Source of the DNA: Chara braunii
Taxonomy: Eukaryota > Streptophyta > Charophyceae > Charales > Characeae
Length of the DNA: 50,106 bases
Reading direction: 5' to 3'
Assembly: GCA_003427395.1 (NCBI GenBank)
Contig: BFEA01001006.1
Coordinates: 65,364 to 115,469, forward strand
Position 1 is the stretch's first letter; each line of letters starts with the position of its first letter. The notes below the pieces were generated by a model that made no database searches, was not told where the DNA came from, and saw nothing but the letters and a program-made list of their open reading frames with translations. The translations under genes and the position numbers were made by a program. Below, piece after piece: positions 1 through 10,516 of the stretch.

Positions 1-47
1 GTGTGTGTGTGCGTGTGCCGGGGGAAGGGAGGGAGGACCTCTCCCCC

Positions 48-121
<74 letters not shown>

Positions 122-239
122 GAAACAATCAACCAATCGATCAGTCAACAAAATAACAATCAATCAATCGATGTTTTTTTTTTTTTTTTTTTTCACACAT
201 AAAAAACCGCCCCCCCAAATTTTTNNTTTTTTNTTTTTT
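1..239. repeat. (GT)n + (AATC)n + T-tract repeat family, copy 1
   Basis: A short GT run is followed by a G-rich stretch, a C-rich CCCCCACC junction, about 100 bases of AATC tetranucleotide repeats, then T tracts. The same order (GTGTG, G run, CCCCACC, AATC array) recurs at 46541-46830, so this is a dispersed repeat family and not a chance microsatellite. Ambiguous bases at 225, 226 and 233 lie in the T tract. ORFs here merely translate the repeat. Confidence 0.85.
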
Positions 240-759
240 TTCGTACAGGCCGACAGCGGCCGACGTGCGCAGGCCGAGAGCGCGCGTCGATTTTGAGCGC
301 GCGCCCCCAGCTTGGCGTGACTCGACCGCGCGGCCTCGGCTGCGGCTCAGCGACCTAGGAAGTCAACCGCGGATTAGGCCGCAGGATCCGCGGCCGACGG
401 TGCCACGTAGGCGTGGGCACTCGACCATGGCCGCGGTGTTGCAGCCCCGGCCTTAGCCGCGCATGGCCGCCTCCTAGGGGGATTCGTGGTCGGAATTGCA
501 TTGTTAAACGTTTTTGGTGACTTCGGTGAAGTTACCCCCTTTTTTTTTTAGTATGGCTTAGCTATATTCTTCTCTCAATAGATAGGGAAGGGTTGGGCAA
601 TTAAACAACACCTCTTTTTTTTTCCATCTTTCTTCTGTTAAAAGAAAACTGGCAATTTTCTTTTTCCTCGAATCCGTGTGGGTTCGAGATGTGGATGTGG
701 GTTCGAATTGGGATCAGCCGGTACATACTTCTCTTGGGTTGGTCACGATATCTCCTGAC
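240..759. other. GC-rich patch, then AT-rich spacer; no gene seen
   Basis: Bases 240-475 are very GC- and CpG-rich (many GCGC and CCGCGG sites), unlike the surroundings. From about 480 the sequence turns AT-rich with T tracts. No credible coding region or RNA gene was recognised; short ORFs here lack any recognisable motif. Confidence 0.5.
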
Positions 760-810
760 CAGTGTCGTACCCCTGTTCACCGTTCACAGGGTCTGTGGAC
801 GGAAAACGGT

Positions 811-893
811 CATGGAGTTCACGGAGTTCACGATGTAGGAGTTCATGGAGTTCACGGAGTTCACGGTGTAGGAGTTCATGGAGTTCACGGAGA
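811..893. repeat. 33-bp subterminal tandem repeat in the hAT-like element
   Basis: About 2.5 copies of a 33-bp unit starting CATGGAGTTCACGGAGTTCA at 811, 844 and 877. They contain repeated GAGTTCACG words also found in the second element copy at 44860-44875. Subterminal repeats of this kind are typical transposase-binding arrays in hAT elements; that function is inferred. Confidence 0.75.
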
Positions 894-956
894 GCGGGAT
901 TACAATTTTTTTTTTTTTTGGGGGGGGGTATAGGAGGGTGGGGGACATGGGAGGGT

Positions 957-1495
957 AGTAGAGTTAGACTCGTGCAACATATCAAGCCATTTGTGAATCA
1001 CACATTCAGGCTAACAAATAGAGAAAAGAAAAAGAAAAAGAAAAGAAGAAAAAGTGGAAGAAGAAAAGGAAGAAGAATAAGAGGAAGAAGAAGAAGAAGA
1101 AGAACAATAAGAAGAAAAAGAAGATATGCGTAATTCCCCGAGCGTGTCAGCTCGTAAAATTAACAATAATAGCTGAAAAGTGCAAGAAATAGCGCAAAAA
1201 TGTCGTAACATGAGGCACGTCTGACGATCACCCTACTCGAGTTTCGGTCGGTCCGTCAATGTACCGACTATCCTCAGAAGCAAAATGTCCTTTATAGGCT
1301 ACTCTAAGTAGTACCCGTAAAACCTATTGTAATCCTCCGTCCACCAAGAGACAGAAAAATGCCGGGGATGTAGGGACCCCTCATTCAAAAAATCCCGGCC
1401 CCTTCATTTATTAGTACCTGGCCCAATTCGTAAAACATCTAACCCAGTCGGTCCAGACCCCACAAATTTTGATGTTAAAGTTCACAAGGGCCTTG
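957..1495 (-). repeat. Penelope-like terminal direct repeat (3' copy)
   Basis: It matches 6193-6735 in direct orientation, from AGTAGAGTTAGACTCGTGCA to the shared GATGTTAAAGTT near the end. Differences are scattered substitutions, A-rich length changes at 1020-1120, and a missing ~35-bp block that the other copy has near 6485-6525. Confidence 0.85.
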
Positions 1496-1540
1496 TCAAA
1501 TATAGTGTCAGGGAAGTTTCTCTCCTTCGAAGCTCCATCT

Positions 1541-3390
1541 TTAAACTGAACAAAAAGGTAGCCTCTGTAGCAGGCAGAGTGCCCATGGCATATGCCTTAT
1601 GAAAGAAAGATGTAACGATGTAACTACCGCCGCTTTTTGTTGCTTACTACAAAATGAATCAAAATTCTGTAAATTACGAAAAACAATTCCTTCCCCTCCC
1701 AAAATGCAATCCTGATTCCTATGCAAAGCTTGACAGTATACCTTGACAGGTCTCGCCCCCACGAGTAACCGGCAGCCTAGGTATGGCCATTCCATGCCAT
1801 CACTAGTCGTTTCCAGAACCATATGTTTATTATAACAAGAATCCTTGAATCTAGACAAGATCCTAGCTGCCTTAGCTTTGGACATAACATCCTTGCCCTT
1901 GTACCTGATGAAAATTGGCACGTTATCAACCAGCGTGCATCCCTTGACCAGGCGGGCATCATTCTCCAAGCTTCTAAGAAACGTGAATTCGTCATGAGCA
2001 CACATAAGACATGCAAGAGCAGGACTTGACGATTTGCCCACAGGTATACTTAATTTCTGCCTAAGGATAGATCCTATTGTCATAGTGAAAGTGTTCGACA
2101 AATCATATGCTACGTACCTAACTAGTAGAGAGAAATTGACAGATTTACATCCAACCTTATTAACAACATCCTTGCTTAATCTAACTTGTTTCTTTCGCTC
2201 ATGAATCAAACACTTGTAAAAGTCTTTCTCCTCAAACATACTCACTGCCCATTCCACTGCGCCCATAATCGCCGGATGAGATAATGACAGAACATCTCTT
2301 TCACGTCAAAACTTTCGGCTAGCAGTTCATCCTCATTTTGAACCCCTTTATTAACTATGAGCAAGAAAGAAGGGAGTATGTGCGTGCTTTGTTAGTTGAA
2401 GTGACTAGACCTGGGCAACCGCTTTAGAAATTCATTGACACAAGCCGAAACGATCCTAGATGCTCGACGAGATGGCTCGGACCAAGAGGGGCATATCGGT
2501 CTCCATTTACTAATATCCTTATACTAAGGAATTACATAAGATCTAGCTAAATTTCCTTTACACTGCCCGAGGGCAAGTTGAGTAAAGTTTCCTGATTTAT
2601 ACTCCTCTTTACACTTGTTCAATACGACCTCCTCCTCCTCATTTACGGTCTGTAATCCAAGATTGTCTGTGAATAATTTTCTTAAGCCCTGGGCATATAT
2701 CATCGGACAACAAGCATATATATCCCCAGCATTATGGTCGAATGGACAGAGCACCAGACACTCAAGACATTTTTTATATTGTAGCACTTCACTTTCAACA
2801 ATATATCTTCTTCTGCCTACAACATCACTGGGGAAACAACCCATAAACTGAGAAGGTAGTATATTCACATCTATGCCGAAGAAACTCGAAAATGACAAGT
2901 TAACTTGCTTACATAACTGCTTAGGATTGCATGAATAATATGGAGAGACAATACCCTTAGAATTATCAAAAAAGGAAGGAAGGAAATCAACCTGACTAAA
3001 GCGAAACGATACATGGTTTCCCAAACGAGGGAACAATACATCAACTTTCATACAAGAGCAACTCAGATCTGCCACAGTACAGAACTTTCGGTAGTTATGT
3101 ATTAAGTCTCCTATGTTCTTGTTCTTGATCAAAACCAGCCTAAAGCGGCGGCAAACGAGATCCAAGTAGGACAATGGCAGACCCAAGCCCGAAATAACCT
3201 CTTTACATACGTCACGAATCTTTCCCTTTCCCAGCGTATCATCATATCTAACCCTAATTACTAGCCTAGCGGAGAGGCATAGCGAATACTTCTTACGACA
3301 AACATTGGACATGATTAACTTAAGGGTAGTACGAGAGCGTTTGCAAGAGATAGTTCGCACACCATCGTAGAGTTTGATAAGATTGTCCAA
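1541..3390 (-). pseudogene. Reverse transcriptase of the Penelope-like element (broken)
   Basis: The RT can be followed across three frames. Upstream is a Cys-rich stretch (CTVADLSCSC) and PFDHNAGDIYACCPMIY, resembling the DKN..CP..Y block ahead of the RT fingers. An in-frame TAG lies at 2524-2526; just beyond it the frame gives KWRPICPS, then a motif A-like SFDVKEMFCH (about 2290-2320). A frameshift near 2270 leads into the 2266-1541 ORF with motif B IPVGKSSSPALACLMC. The catalytic YVDD box appears as LVDN, so the second aspartate is lost. Bases 3391-3819 between nuclease and RT hold a short linker-like ORF (3520-3780) that I do not recognise. Family assignment is by motif reading only. Confidence 0.7.
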
Positions 3391-3819
3391 AATGTAGCCC
3401 TTCAGGTCCTTTCTTGTGGAAGCGGTAGCAAAAAAGTTTATCAGAGTACCTTTAAAGGGTAAAGCTCGAGACCAGAAAAGCGAAACCGAATGGACGAAAA
3501 TACGTACGCCGACCTTAAACTAAGATCGACAGTGCCTCAAGAGAGAAATAGGAAGGTTCGTATAAGATATAGTAGATGAACCAAACAGACGCCTGATCAA
3601 CTTCCATTTTTTCGAAAACCAAAAACGAGATGTGACGATAATCGAGAAGGGGGTAGCGATTTGGAGATTTGTAGTTTGCCGTAGAACAGAGATGATACTG
3701 ACTGAATCCTTGCCATAAGAGGAAGAGAATATGAAGGGATCGTGCTTACTAACTGCATTCGTGATAACAAAAGAGGTCACACCTTCACCTCTCCCTCTCT
3801 TTAACCTCTCTTTTCTTCC

Positions 3820-4216
3820 TCATTTGCAGGGTCTACGAGAACGTCTGCTCCTAATCATAGAATTAAGCGCTGGATTAACGGAGTTAATGAAGAATTTTTC
3901 CAAAACAAACAAATCCCGTTCGTCCGCGGTGCAAATTGGAATTGCGACGTAACAATCAATCCCTACCCTGCACAACCACCTATACAACTTCCTATCTCCT
4001 CACGTACGAAGCTACATTTTCCTTCCACCTAGAATTCAAGGGCCTCTTTGTACAACCTACGTAGATGTGGCAGAACCATGGTGAGACTAGTAGAGCATAC
4101 ACCAACGGTCCCGGACAGGAAGAAAAGTCATAGTTCCTACTTACCAAAGCAGATAGAGAATCACGAAACTTACCGCACCATTTCACACCCCCTTGAAGAA
4201 TAAGCAGAATCACCAC
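3820..4216 (-). pseudogene. GIY-YIG endonuclease domain of the Penelope-like element (frameshifted)
   Basis: The first frame contains LVYALLVSPWFCHIYVG followed by CTKRPLNSRWKE. This matches the GIY...YIG strand pair at the usual spacing, with the downstream conserved Arg-rich helix. The frame stops after SYVRR near 3996. Shifting frame gives KLYRWLCRVGIDCYV and then LEKFFINSVNPALNS, which is the domain's C-terminal helix with the catalytic-type Glu and the P-LN ending. One frameshift therefore separates two halves of a single domain. It lies upstream of the RT in the same orientation. In canonical Penelope elements the nuclease is C-terminal, so this order is diagnostic of a permuted type. 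Confidence 0.75.
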
Positions 4217-4318
4217 TAGACGATAAATAAATTTTAGTTCATCACTCTATAATTCATCATGGAAATCCCGACAAAACAAGGCCAGCTCCAAAGGACGCGA
4301 TACACTCAGGGAGTCCCC

Positions 4319-5990
4319 TCACTCCTCCTCGAGTTTCTCCTTTTCCTTAATCCATTTCGCATAATCGCGACTAGCCCTGATCTCTGCCACGTCGGCTTTG
4401 GCCTGATCCAACTTAATGTACGTGATATTCTCCTCAGCGAATGCTTTCTCAATTTCCGCCTTTTTGGCCTGCCGAAGCTCCTTTAGTCGGGTATCTCTGA
4501 ACTCGGCCATCTTGGCGACCTCCAAATCATGAGCCATATCCACTATACCCCGGACTCGACCCTTATCACCTTCCTTGTTCTTCTTATCATCATCAGACTG
4601 CACTTCAACGGCCTGAAAACTAGTCTTGAGATTGCGGGGCGTCGTTTTCTTGGACACGCCCTTCCGACTCGAGAGACGGATTCGTGATGCCCTTATCCTT
4701 GCCATGCGTTCCTTAAGCATGTTGGCTTCCTTGAGCGCCATCTCTTTACCGTGCAAGGCCGCCTTGTACGCTTTCTGCAAGGCTTCTAAATCCTTCGGTG
4801 TATACATCGCCGTAGAAGATGGTTTTGGTCGTGGCTTTCCCTCAGCTGGTTCCTCGGGTGGACTATTTTCGGTCACTGCACCCACAATTCTCTTATTCTT
4901 CTTAGTGAGGAAATCATCCCGCAAGTCATTGACGTCCTTCTTGAGATGCTTGTTCTCTGACTTTAAAGTGCAGAGCTCCTCATTCTTCTGTTCCAGGGCC
5001 GTCTGAAAAGTACTAAATTCCTTAATTTGTAGTTGAAGGGTGATGATAGCATCCTGCCCACCCTCGTCGGTTTTCTCCCGCCCGCTCCTACTCCTCAGCT
5101 CTGCTATCTCCTTTCGTAGTCTATCTTCCTCACCTTCTTGATTTCTTTTAAGATCCGTTATTTCCTTGCGTAAACGATCCTTCTTCACTCTCTTGATTCC
5201 TCTTCAGAAGTGCTTTCTTCTTCTTTCGAAGCGCCTTCAGGCATGATTCTTTCGTAACTCTCAAATTCTTCGCTCATATATCCTCTAGTTTTTTCCTTAA
5301 CTTAGCCACCTCACTATCGTCATCATTTGGAATCTCCACCTTTCTTCCAAGAGCCGATTCACATACTGCCTTCACGTTTGTTCTTTTGATTTTTCCTAAT
5401 CTAGCCTCCTGGAGATCCCGATCCTTGCTAGCCTGAATCCTCCTTTCCTCCTCCATCTGGAATTTCTTATTTTCCTCTTGAAGAGACACCAACTTTGCAT
5501 CCTCCATCCTCCTCTTCTCCCGCTCCTCAACTTGCTCTGAAGCAAATTGTACATCCTATCAATTTTGTCTTCCCGCTCATGCTCTTGATCCCGGTCCCTG
5601 TATCCTCCAATCCACTGCCTCGCCGCTGCCCATTACTGTAACCTCCCCTATTATTGTACCCTCCTCTGTTACTATACCCACCACCGTTATTATAGTTCCC
5701 GCCATCACCGCCATAGCCCTTGTTCTGCGACCCCTAGTATGGGACAATAGCATTCGATGTGCCTGCCCCATTCGTTGGTGCCGACAAAATACCACTTGAG
5801 TCGCCGCGATTCGATCCACCCATCCCCCCGTCCCGTATTCTTGCCGCCATCTCTGCACCATTCGACTGGAATCCAAATGGACACTCCCTGATAAAGTGGT
5901 CGGAGAGCTGGCAGAAGTGGCATCAACTCCTATATGCCATCCTTCAGAAACCAGGGACTATCTCGTCCCCCTCCCTCAAAATACGAGCAT
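4319..5990 (-). pseudogene. Coiled-coil / CCHC zinc-knuckle ORF of the Penelope-like element (broken)
   Basis: Reading minus strand, a zinc knuckle CHFCQLSDHFIREC (codons 5922-5881, spacing C-x2-C-x4-H-x4-C) is followed by a Gly/Asn/Tyr-rich tract (GGYSN/GGYNN repeats, about 5730-5630). Then comes a long Lys/Glu/Arg coiled coil (5507-5274 and 5188-4319). Near the end is a helix pair with EENITYIKLDQAKADVAEIR (about 4440-4380), of a type I associate with Chara retroelement ORFs. Stops near 5738 and frame changes near 5560 and 5200-5270 split it. A zinc knuckle and basic coiled coil suggest a Gag-like nucleic-acid-binding partner for the RT. The function is inferred. Confidence 0.6.
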
Positions 5991-6192
5991 AAACCTTACA
6001 GGCCTACCTCCAGCGCCGATCATGAAAAGACGAAAGTAAGACAGACAGAAAGATGAATAAATATTGAAAGATACCAAGATAGTACTAGTAACTAAGTTGT
6101 GATAAAGGTGTTATTAAGGTGTGATAGAATCACTAAGATCACAGTCACGGGGACTGGGTTAACATCCCCCGCCGGTTTACTGTGTGGATGTC

Positions 6193-6735
6193 GCAGTAGA
6201 GTTAGACTCGTGCAACATATCAAGCCATCTGTGAAACACACATTCAGGCCAACAAATAAAGAAAAGAAAAAGGAAAAAAAAAAAAAAATGTGGAAGAAGA
6301 GGAAAAATAAGAAGAAGAACAAGAACAAAAAGAATATATGCGTAATCCCTCGAGTGCGTCAGCTCGTAAAATTAACAATAATAGCTGACAGGTGCAAGAA
6401 ATAGCGCAGAAGCGCCGTAATATGAGGCACATCTGACGATCACCCTACTAGAGTTTCGGCCTGTCCGTCAGTGTACGGACCATCCTCAGGAGTAGCGCTG
6501 GTGTGAAAAAACAGAAGCAAAAATGTCGTATATAGGCAACTCTTAGTAGTACCCGTACAGCCTACTATAATCCTTCACCGACCAAGAGATACTGAAAAAT
6601 GTGGGGGACGCGGGGACCCCTCATTCAACAAATCTCGGCCCCTTCATTTATTATTACCTGACCCAATTCATAAAACATCTAACCCAGTCGGCCCAGGGCC
6701 CACCAATTTTGATGTTAAAGTTAACAAAAACCTTA
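6193..6735 (-). repeat. Penelope-like terminal direct repeat (5' copy)
   Basis: Partner of 957-1495 in the same orientation. Being upstream of the ORFs on the minus strand it would carry the promoter. It holds a ~35-bp block near 6485-6525 absent from the other copy. A CTGACGG...CCGAAAC stretch occurs in both repeats and is discussed under findings. Confidence 0.85.
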
Positions 6736-7689
6736 TTATCGAAGGGTAACTCCCCATAATTTTTTCAATTTGTTTTTCACGAATATATATATATATATAT
6801 ATGTATTTTTTAACGAAAACAAAAAATGCAACCAGCCAAAATAAGCATTTTCGTTTGTTATTTTGTAGTTTTTTTCGATTTTTTTTTTTTTTTTCAATGT
6901 CATCACATTATGAAGCTTGAGGAGACTGTAGCTGAGTGAGCCGACAAAAAAATAAAAAAAAATAAAAAAATAAAAAAAATCACCACTCTTTCGTGGTCGG
7001 CCCGTTCACCGTGAACGACCGTTCACAAAAGAAACACCAAATGAACGGCCGGTCACGTTCAAGTGACCGGTGCCGGTCACGTTCACGGGTCCAGCACTGC
7101 TCCAGACACTATCTTCTGATCGCCTGGATGGGTCCTATCTATTGGCTTAATCGCTCAGGCTTCAAGATACATCGCTACGTGCCACTTCTCATCTCCTCTG
7201 TTTTCCCTTCATACTTCTTCATTTTCTCTTCCTCTCTCCCCTTCTTCTTCCCCTTCTCCTTTTTTTTCCTTCCCTCTAACTCTTCCTCTCCCCCCTTCTC
7301 CTTTGTGTCATATCTTAAAGCACCAGCATATTGGTACCTCGGCCACGGGCCTGACACCTCGAATTCTGAAAGAGCGAAAAAGCGACCGCTGATCCAATTT
7401 ATGAACGGGAGGCCCACCGCTTGACGTGTTGGCCTCGTTTCCTTGTGGCGCCTAGTTTCAGACTGCAAGGGTGGGGGAGGTACTAGTGGTTTAGCTCGTT
7501 TGAAGATTCACATTTTCTCTAGCTTTATCTCCATGTCCTCTTGTGTATGAGTCATCTTGATCATACTGTGTCCCCCTTAGTGATCTTCAACCTAACGCCC
7601 TGCGCTGATTCCCAGTCCGAGTGATTAACAATGCGGACAAGGCCCTAGGAGATCAGCAGAATGGGGTGTGCTTAGGATTTTGAACTGCC
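6736..7689. other. AT-rich end of the hAT-like element and gene-free spacer
   Basis: To 7099 this is the right part of the hAT-like element: (TA)n near 6783-6802, poly-A/T tracts, then the GGTCACG/GTTCACGG subterminal words. Bases 7100-7689 hold pyrimidine-rich sequence (7190-7310) and no recognisable gene. The ORFs at 6993-7424 and 7175-7468 are opposite-strand readings of the low-complexity tract. Confidence 0.5.
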
Positions 7690-7785
7690 ATTTCGTCAAA
7701 ATGGACATTTTTTTATTTTTTTAACGAAATTGAAACCGAGTTTTTTGACCGAAAATTCATCCAAATTTGATGCTCTTGAGGCTCT

Positions 7786-7930
7786 GGCGTTCGTAAAACG
7801 CTGGACCGTCTGGATGTATGTGGACTTAGCTTAAGACCAGATACTTCAGGGGGGACCACCTAGATATATCTTGTCTCAAGCTAAGTCCACATACATCCAA
7901 GGGGTCCAGCGTTTTAAGAACGCTGGACCC
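7786..7930. mobile_element. Hairpin insertion (38-bp inverted repeat) inside the foldback arm
   Basis: AAAACGCTGGACC...GTGGACTTAGCTT (7796-7833) is the near-exact reverse complement of AAGCTAAGTCCAC...GGTCCAGCGTTTT (7877-7914), with about three mismatches over 38 bp and a 43-bp loop. The right arm of the enclosing foldback element lacks this block, so it inserted after the foldback formed. Confidence 0.75.
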
Positions 7931-8059
7931 AGGAGTGATAGGGAGTTAACGGAGACCCTAATTTTCAGACAACTTGTCCTGCCATTTATAACGAAATCCA
8001 AGGGTCATTTTAACCAAACATGCCACCAAGTCATAAAGTAAAGAACATATTTACTAACT

Positions 8060-8061
<2 letters not shown>

Positions 8062-8141
<80 letters not shown>
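8062..8141. repeat. 80-base poly-A tract
   Basis: An uninterrupted run of 80 A within the foldback element. Its length may be affected by assembly. The opposite-strand ORF with a polyphenylalanine run is an artefact of it. Confidence 0.95.
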
Positions 8142-8143
<2 letters not shown>

Positions 8144-8497
8144 AAACAGCAAGGCAAACGTTCACTTTCATGCAAATTTCGCGAACATTCTGTTTCAAAA
8201 ATCTTGAGAAATTTCAAAAATCTTTCCAGAGGAAATTCCAATGCTTCAAATGAGATGAAATTTGGTATACAACCATCTTGAACTAAAACAAAAACAGACA
8301 AGAAAAAAAGAAAAAAAAACATAAAATTTGACCTCAAAACCCTAATTTAAGTTTTGGACTTGTTAGTCAGGAGCTGAAATTGGGGGTCTCTGTTAACCAT
8401 ATCTGCCAGGAGCAGCAAATTTGGACGAGTTTTCGGCCAAAAAACTCAGTTTCAATTTCATTCAAAAAACAAAAAATATTCATTTTGACAAAATGAA

Positions 8498-8926
8498 AGT
8501 TTTTTTTGGAAATTGAGTGTGGGGATACAAACGAAACTTAAATCCCCCATGTGGTTCTAGTTTTAGTGAGAAGTGATCACCGCCATTTGAGAAAAAATTG
8601 GCACAAGCGTTGTTTTTCAAATGTTTGTTCAATTTTAAAAAGTATCTTTGTACATTCATGCGGAATACACATTTAGTAAAAAATAAACTTTTTGTCAAAA
8701 AGTGAACTATTTCGATTGCGAATGAACACTTAGTACATGGCCCAATAGGGCATCATGCGACACTTTAAATGGTCAGTATATGAGGTGTTGACATGACAAA
8801 TGTTGCGGCGGGGCGTTTTGAGCCCTTCATACATGAATAGTCGTTATTCAATGCGAATTAACGCAGTGTAAAAAAGGGCAGGGGCTCTTTGTATGACACC
8901 TTGACAATGTTGTCCTGGCTTAGTGT
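8498..8926. other. Spacer with no recognised gene
   Basis: AT-rich sequence. The short minus-strand ORF at 8480-8698 runs through A/T tracts and has no recognisable motif. Confidence 0.4.
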
Positions 8927-9436
8927 TGCTTTGACAAACAGTACACGATTCAAAAGGGCATCGTGTTGGGTATGTGGTGTCTGTTTTCCATAAAAGGTCA
9001 GGGGTCCAGCGCCCGACACCTTGCAAGTTGATTGACTGAACCTTTCAACTGTGGTCGGGCGGAACACCCAGCCTGGTGCACGACATTTGGCAAGTTGAAC
9101 CCACAACCCGTCAGTACCCCTGCAACAATTGTGTCCACCATTTATCTTCCTGGAAGGACCCGACGCTCCTTCTCCGGTTAACAAATAGTAGTTGAACAGT
9201 GTCACCGAATGATTCGGGAGTCAGTGGTGTTCGACAGAGCACCTTAAGGAAGTGACAAACAGTCGTTCGCTATCGATGCCGATTGCCAATAGCACTATTA
9301 GGGGGCCTTGATGCTGGTTCCTGATCTGTTTGGTGATCGAGCAGCTTGAAGAAGTGTGAAAGAGTCATTGGCTGTCTGTGTGGATTGTCATTAGCACTCT
9401 TAGGGAAACTTGATGCGAGATCTGATTCCGGGTCGT

Positions 9437-9440
<4 letters not shown>

Positions 9441-9492
<52 letters not shown>

Positions 9493-9507
9493 GAGAGAGA
9501 CAGAGAC

Positions 9508-9581
<74 letters not shown>
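9441..9581. repeat. (GT)n(GA)n microsatellite
   Basis: About 28 bases of GT then over 110 bases of mostly GA with CAGA interruptions. ORFs on both strands here are repeat translations. Confidence 0.95.
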
Positions 9582-9584
<3 letters not shown>

Positions 9585-10336
9585 GTTGTTTTAACCCGGA
9601 AAGGCATTGACAGAGCAGATATCGGTTTGGTGACTGAGCACCTTCAACAAGTGTCAAACAGTCGACGTGCGGATGGCCACGCACTCTAAGGGAACCTTGA
9701 TGCTGGGTGTGGATTTGCTTGCCACAGGTTAGCAGTTGCAGGGCAGTCTTGGATGTTGAAGTCTGCCACCAGGGGAAGGTTTGATGGTCTGTGGTGGGAC
9801 TTCCTGTTGGATTTGGATTTGTTTCGAGAAGAGTTTCGCACTCAAGAAACAGAATTGAACTCCAGATCCCGCAGGTTAGCAGTTCTTGGACATTGTTTGT
9901 GGTGTTGTCGGGGTACACACCACAAGTCGGAGTGAACTCTCATTTAGATGGACAAAATGAACGCACACCACTGACTTAGTAATGCTATGACAGACAGTAC
10001 ACGATTCAAAAGGGCATCATGTTGGGTATGTGATGCCTGTTTTCCATAAAAGGTCAGGGGTCCGACGCCCGACACCTTGCAAGTTGAAGGACTGAACCTG
10101 TCAACTATGGTCGGGCGGAACACCCAGCCAAGTGCACGACATTTGGCAGGTTGCCCGTCTGTACCCCTGCAACAAATGTGTCCACAATTTATCTTCCCGG
10201 AAGGACCTCCTTCTCCGGTTGACAAATAGTAGTTGAACACCAAATGATTCGGGAGTTAGTGGTGTTCAACAGAGCACCTTAAGGAAGTGGCAAACAGTCG
10301 TTTGCTCTCGATGCCGATTGCCAATAGCACTGTTCA

Positions 10337-10340
<4 letters not shown>

Positions 10341-10417
<77 letters not shown>

Positions 10418-10452
10418 NNNNNNNNNNNNNNNNNNNNNNNNNNNNNNNNNNN

Positions 10453-10512
<60 letters not shown>
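10341..10512. repeat. (GA)n microsatellite interrupted by an assembly gap
   Basis: GA dinucleotides on both sides of 35 N (10418-10452). The true length is unknown. Confidence 0.95.

Positions 10513-10516
<4 letters not shown>

Larger units (their letters stand above)
957..6735 (-). mobile_element. Decayed Penelope-like retroelement with permuted (N-terminal) GIY-YIG domain
   Basis: Read on the minus strand the order is: terminal repeat (6735-6193), coiled-coil/CCHC ORF (5990-4319), GIY-YIG nuclease (4216-3820), reverse transcriptase (3390-1541), terminal repeat (1495-957). The two ~540-bp terminal repeats are in direct orientation, as in the pseudo-LTRs of Penelope-like elements. A GIY-YIG domain upstream of the RT is the permuted arrangement reported for the Naiad/Chlamys clade, the latter known from green algae. 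All ORFs are broken by stops and frameshifts and the RT catalytic box is mutated, so the copy is dead. It sits inside the hAT-like element at 760-7099. Confidence 0.75.
760..7099. mobile_element. Non-autonomous hAT-like element split by a Penelope-like insertion
   Basis: The left end reads CAGTGTCGTACCCC (760-773); the reverse complement of the right end reads CAGTGCTGGACCC (7087-7099). The flanks are CTCCTGAC (752-759) and CTCCAGAC (7100-7107), 7 of 8 matching, as expected for the 8-bp target duplication of hAT transposons. Subterminal regions are rich in GTTCACGG/GGTCACG repeats. A related copy with the same end types is at 44779-45499. Removing the inserted Penelope-like element leaves roughly 560 bp, close to the 721 bp of that copy. 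No hAT transposase is visible, so the element was probably mobilised in trans. Superfamily assignment is inferred from ends and duplication only. Confidence 0.65.
7690..8497. mobile_element. Foldback (long inverted repeat) element with internal poly-A
   Basis: The left arm (7690-7770, starting CATTTCGTCAAAATGG) is the reverse complement of the right arm (8412-8497, whose reverse complement starts CATTTTGTCAAAATGA), with roughly 80% match over ~80 bp. The arms resume further in: GTTAACGGAGACCC (7943-7956) pairs with GGGTCTCTGTTAAC (8383-8396). The left arm is interrupted by the smaller hairpin at 7786-7930. No clear target duplication and no transposase were found, so the superfamily is unknown. 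Confidence 0.7.

Noticed and set aside
1-20. GT run possibly telomeric
   Set aside because: No TTTAGGG or TTAGGG-type telomere repeat occurs in the window; it is a simple dinucleotide run.
762-1211. Lys/Arg- and Ser-rich ORFs
   Set aside because: They read A/G-rich length-variable sequence in the terminal repeat of the Penelope-like element and the 33-bp subterminal repeat.
8005-8337. 110-codon ORF with a long polyphenylalanine run
   Set aside because: Created by the 80-base poly-A tract.
9346-9610. ORFs rich in Arg-Glu or Ser-Leu
   Set aside because: Pure translations of the (GA)n/(CT)n microsatellite; the same applies at 10266-10609, 15041-15398 and 39549-40107.
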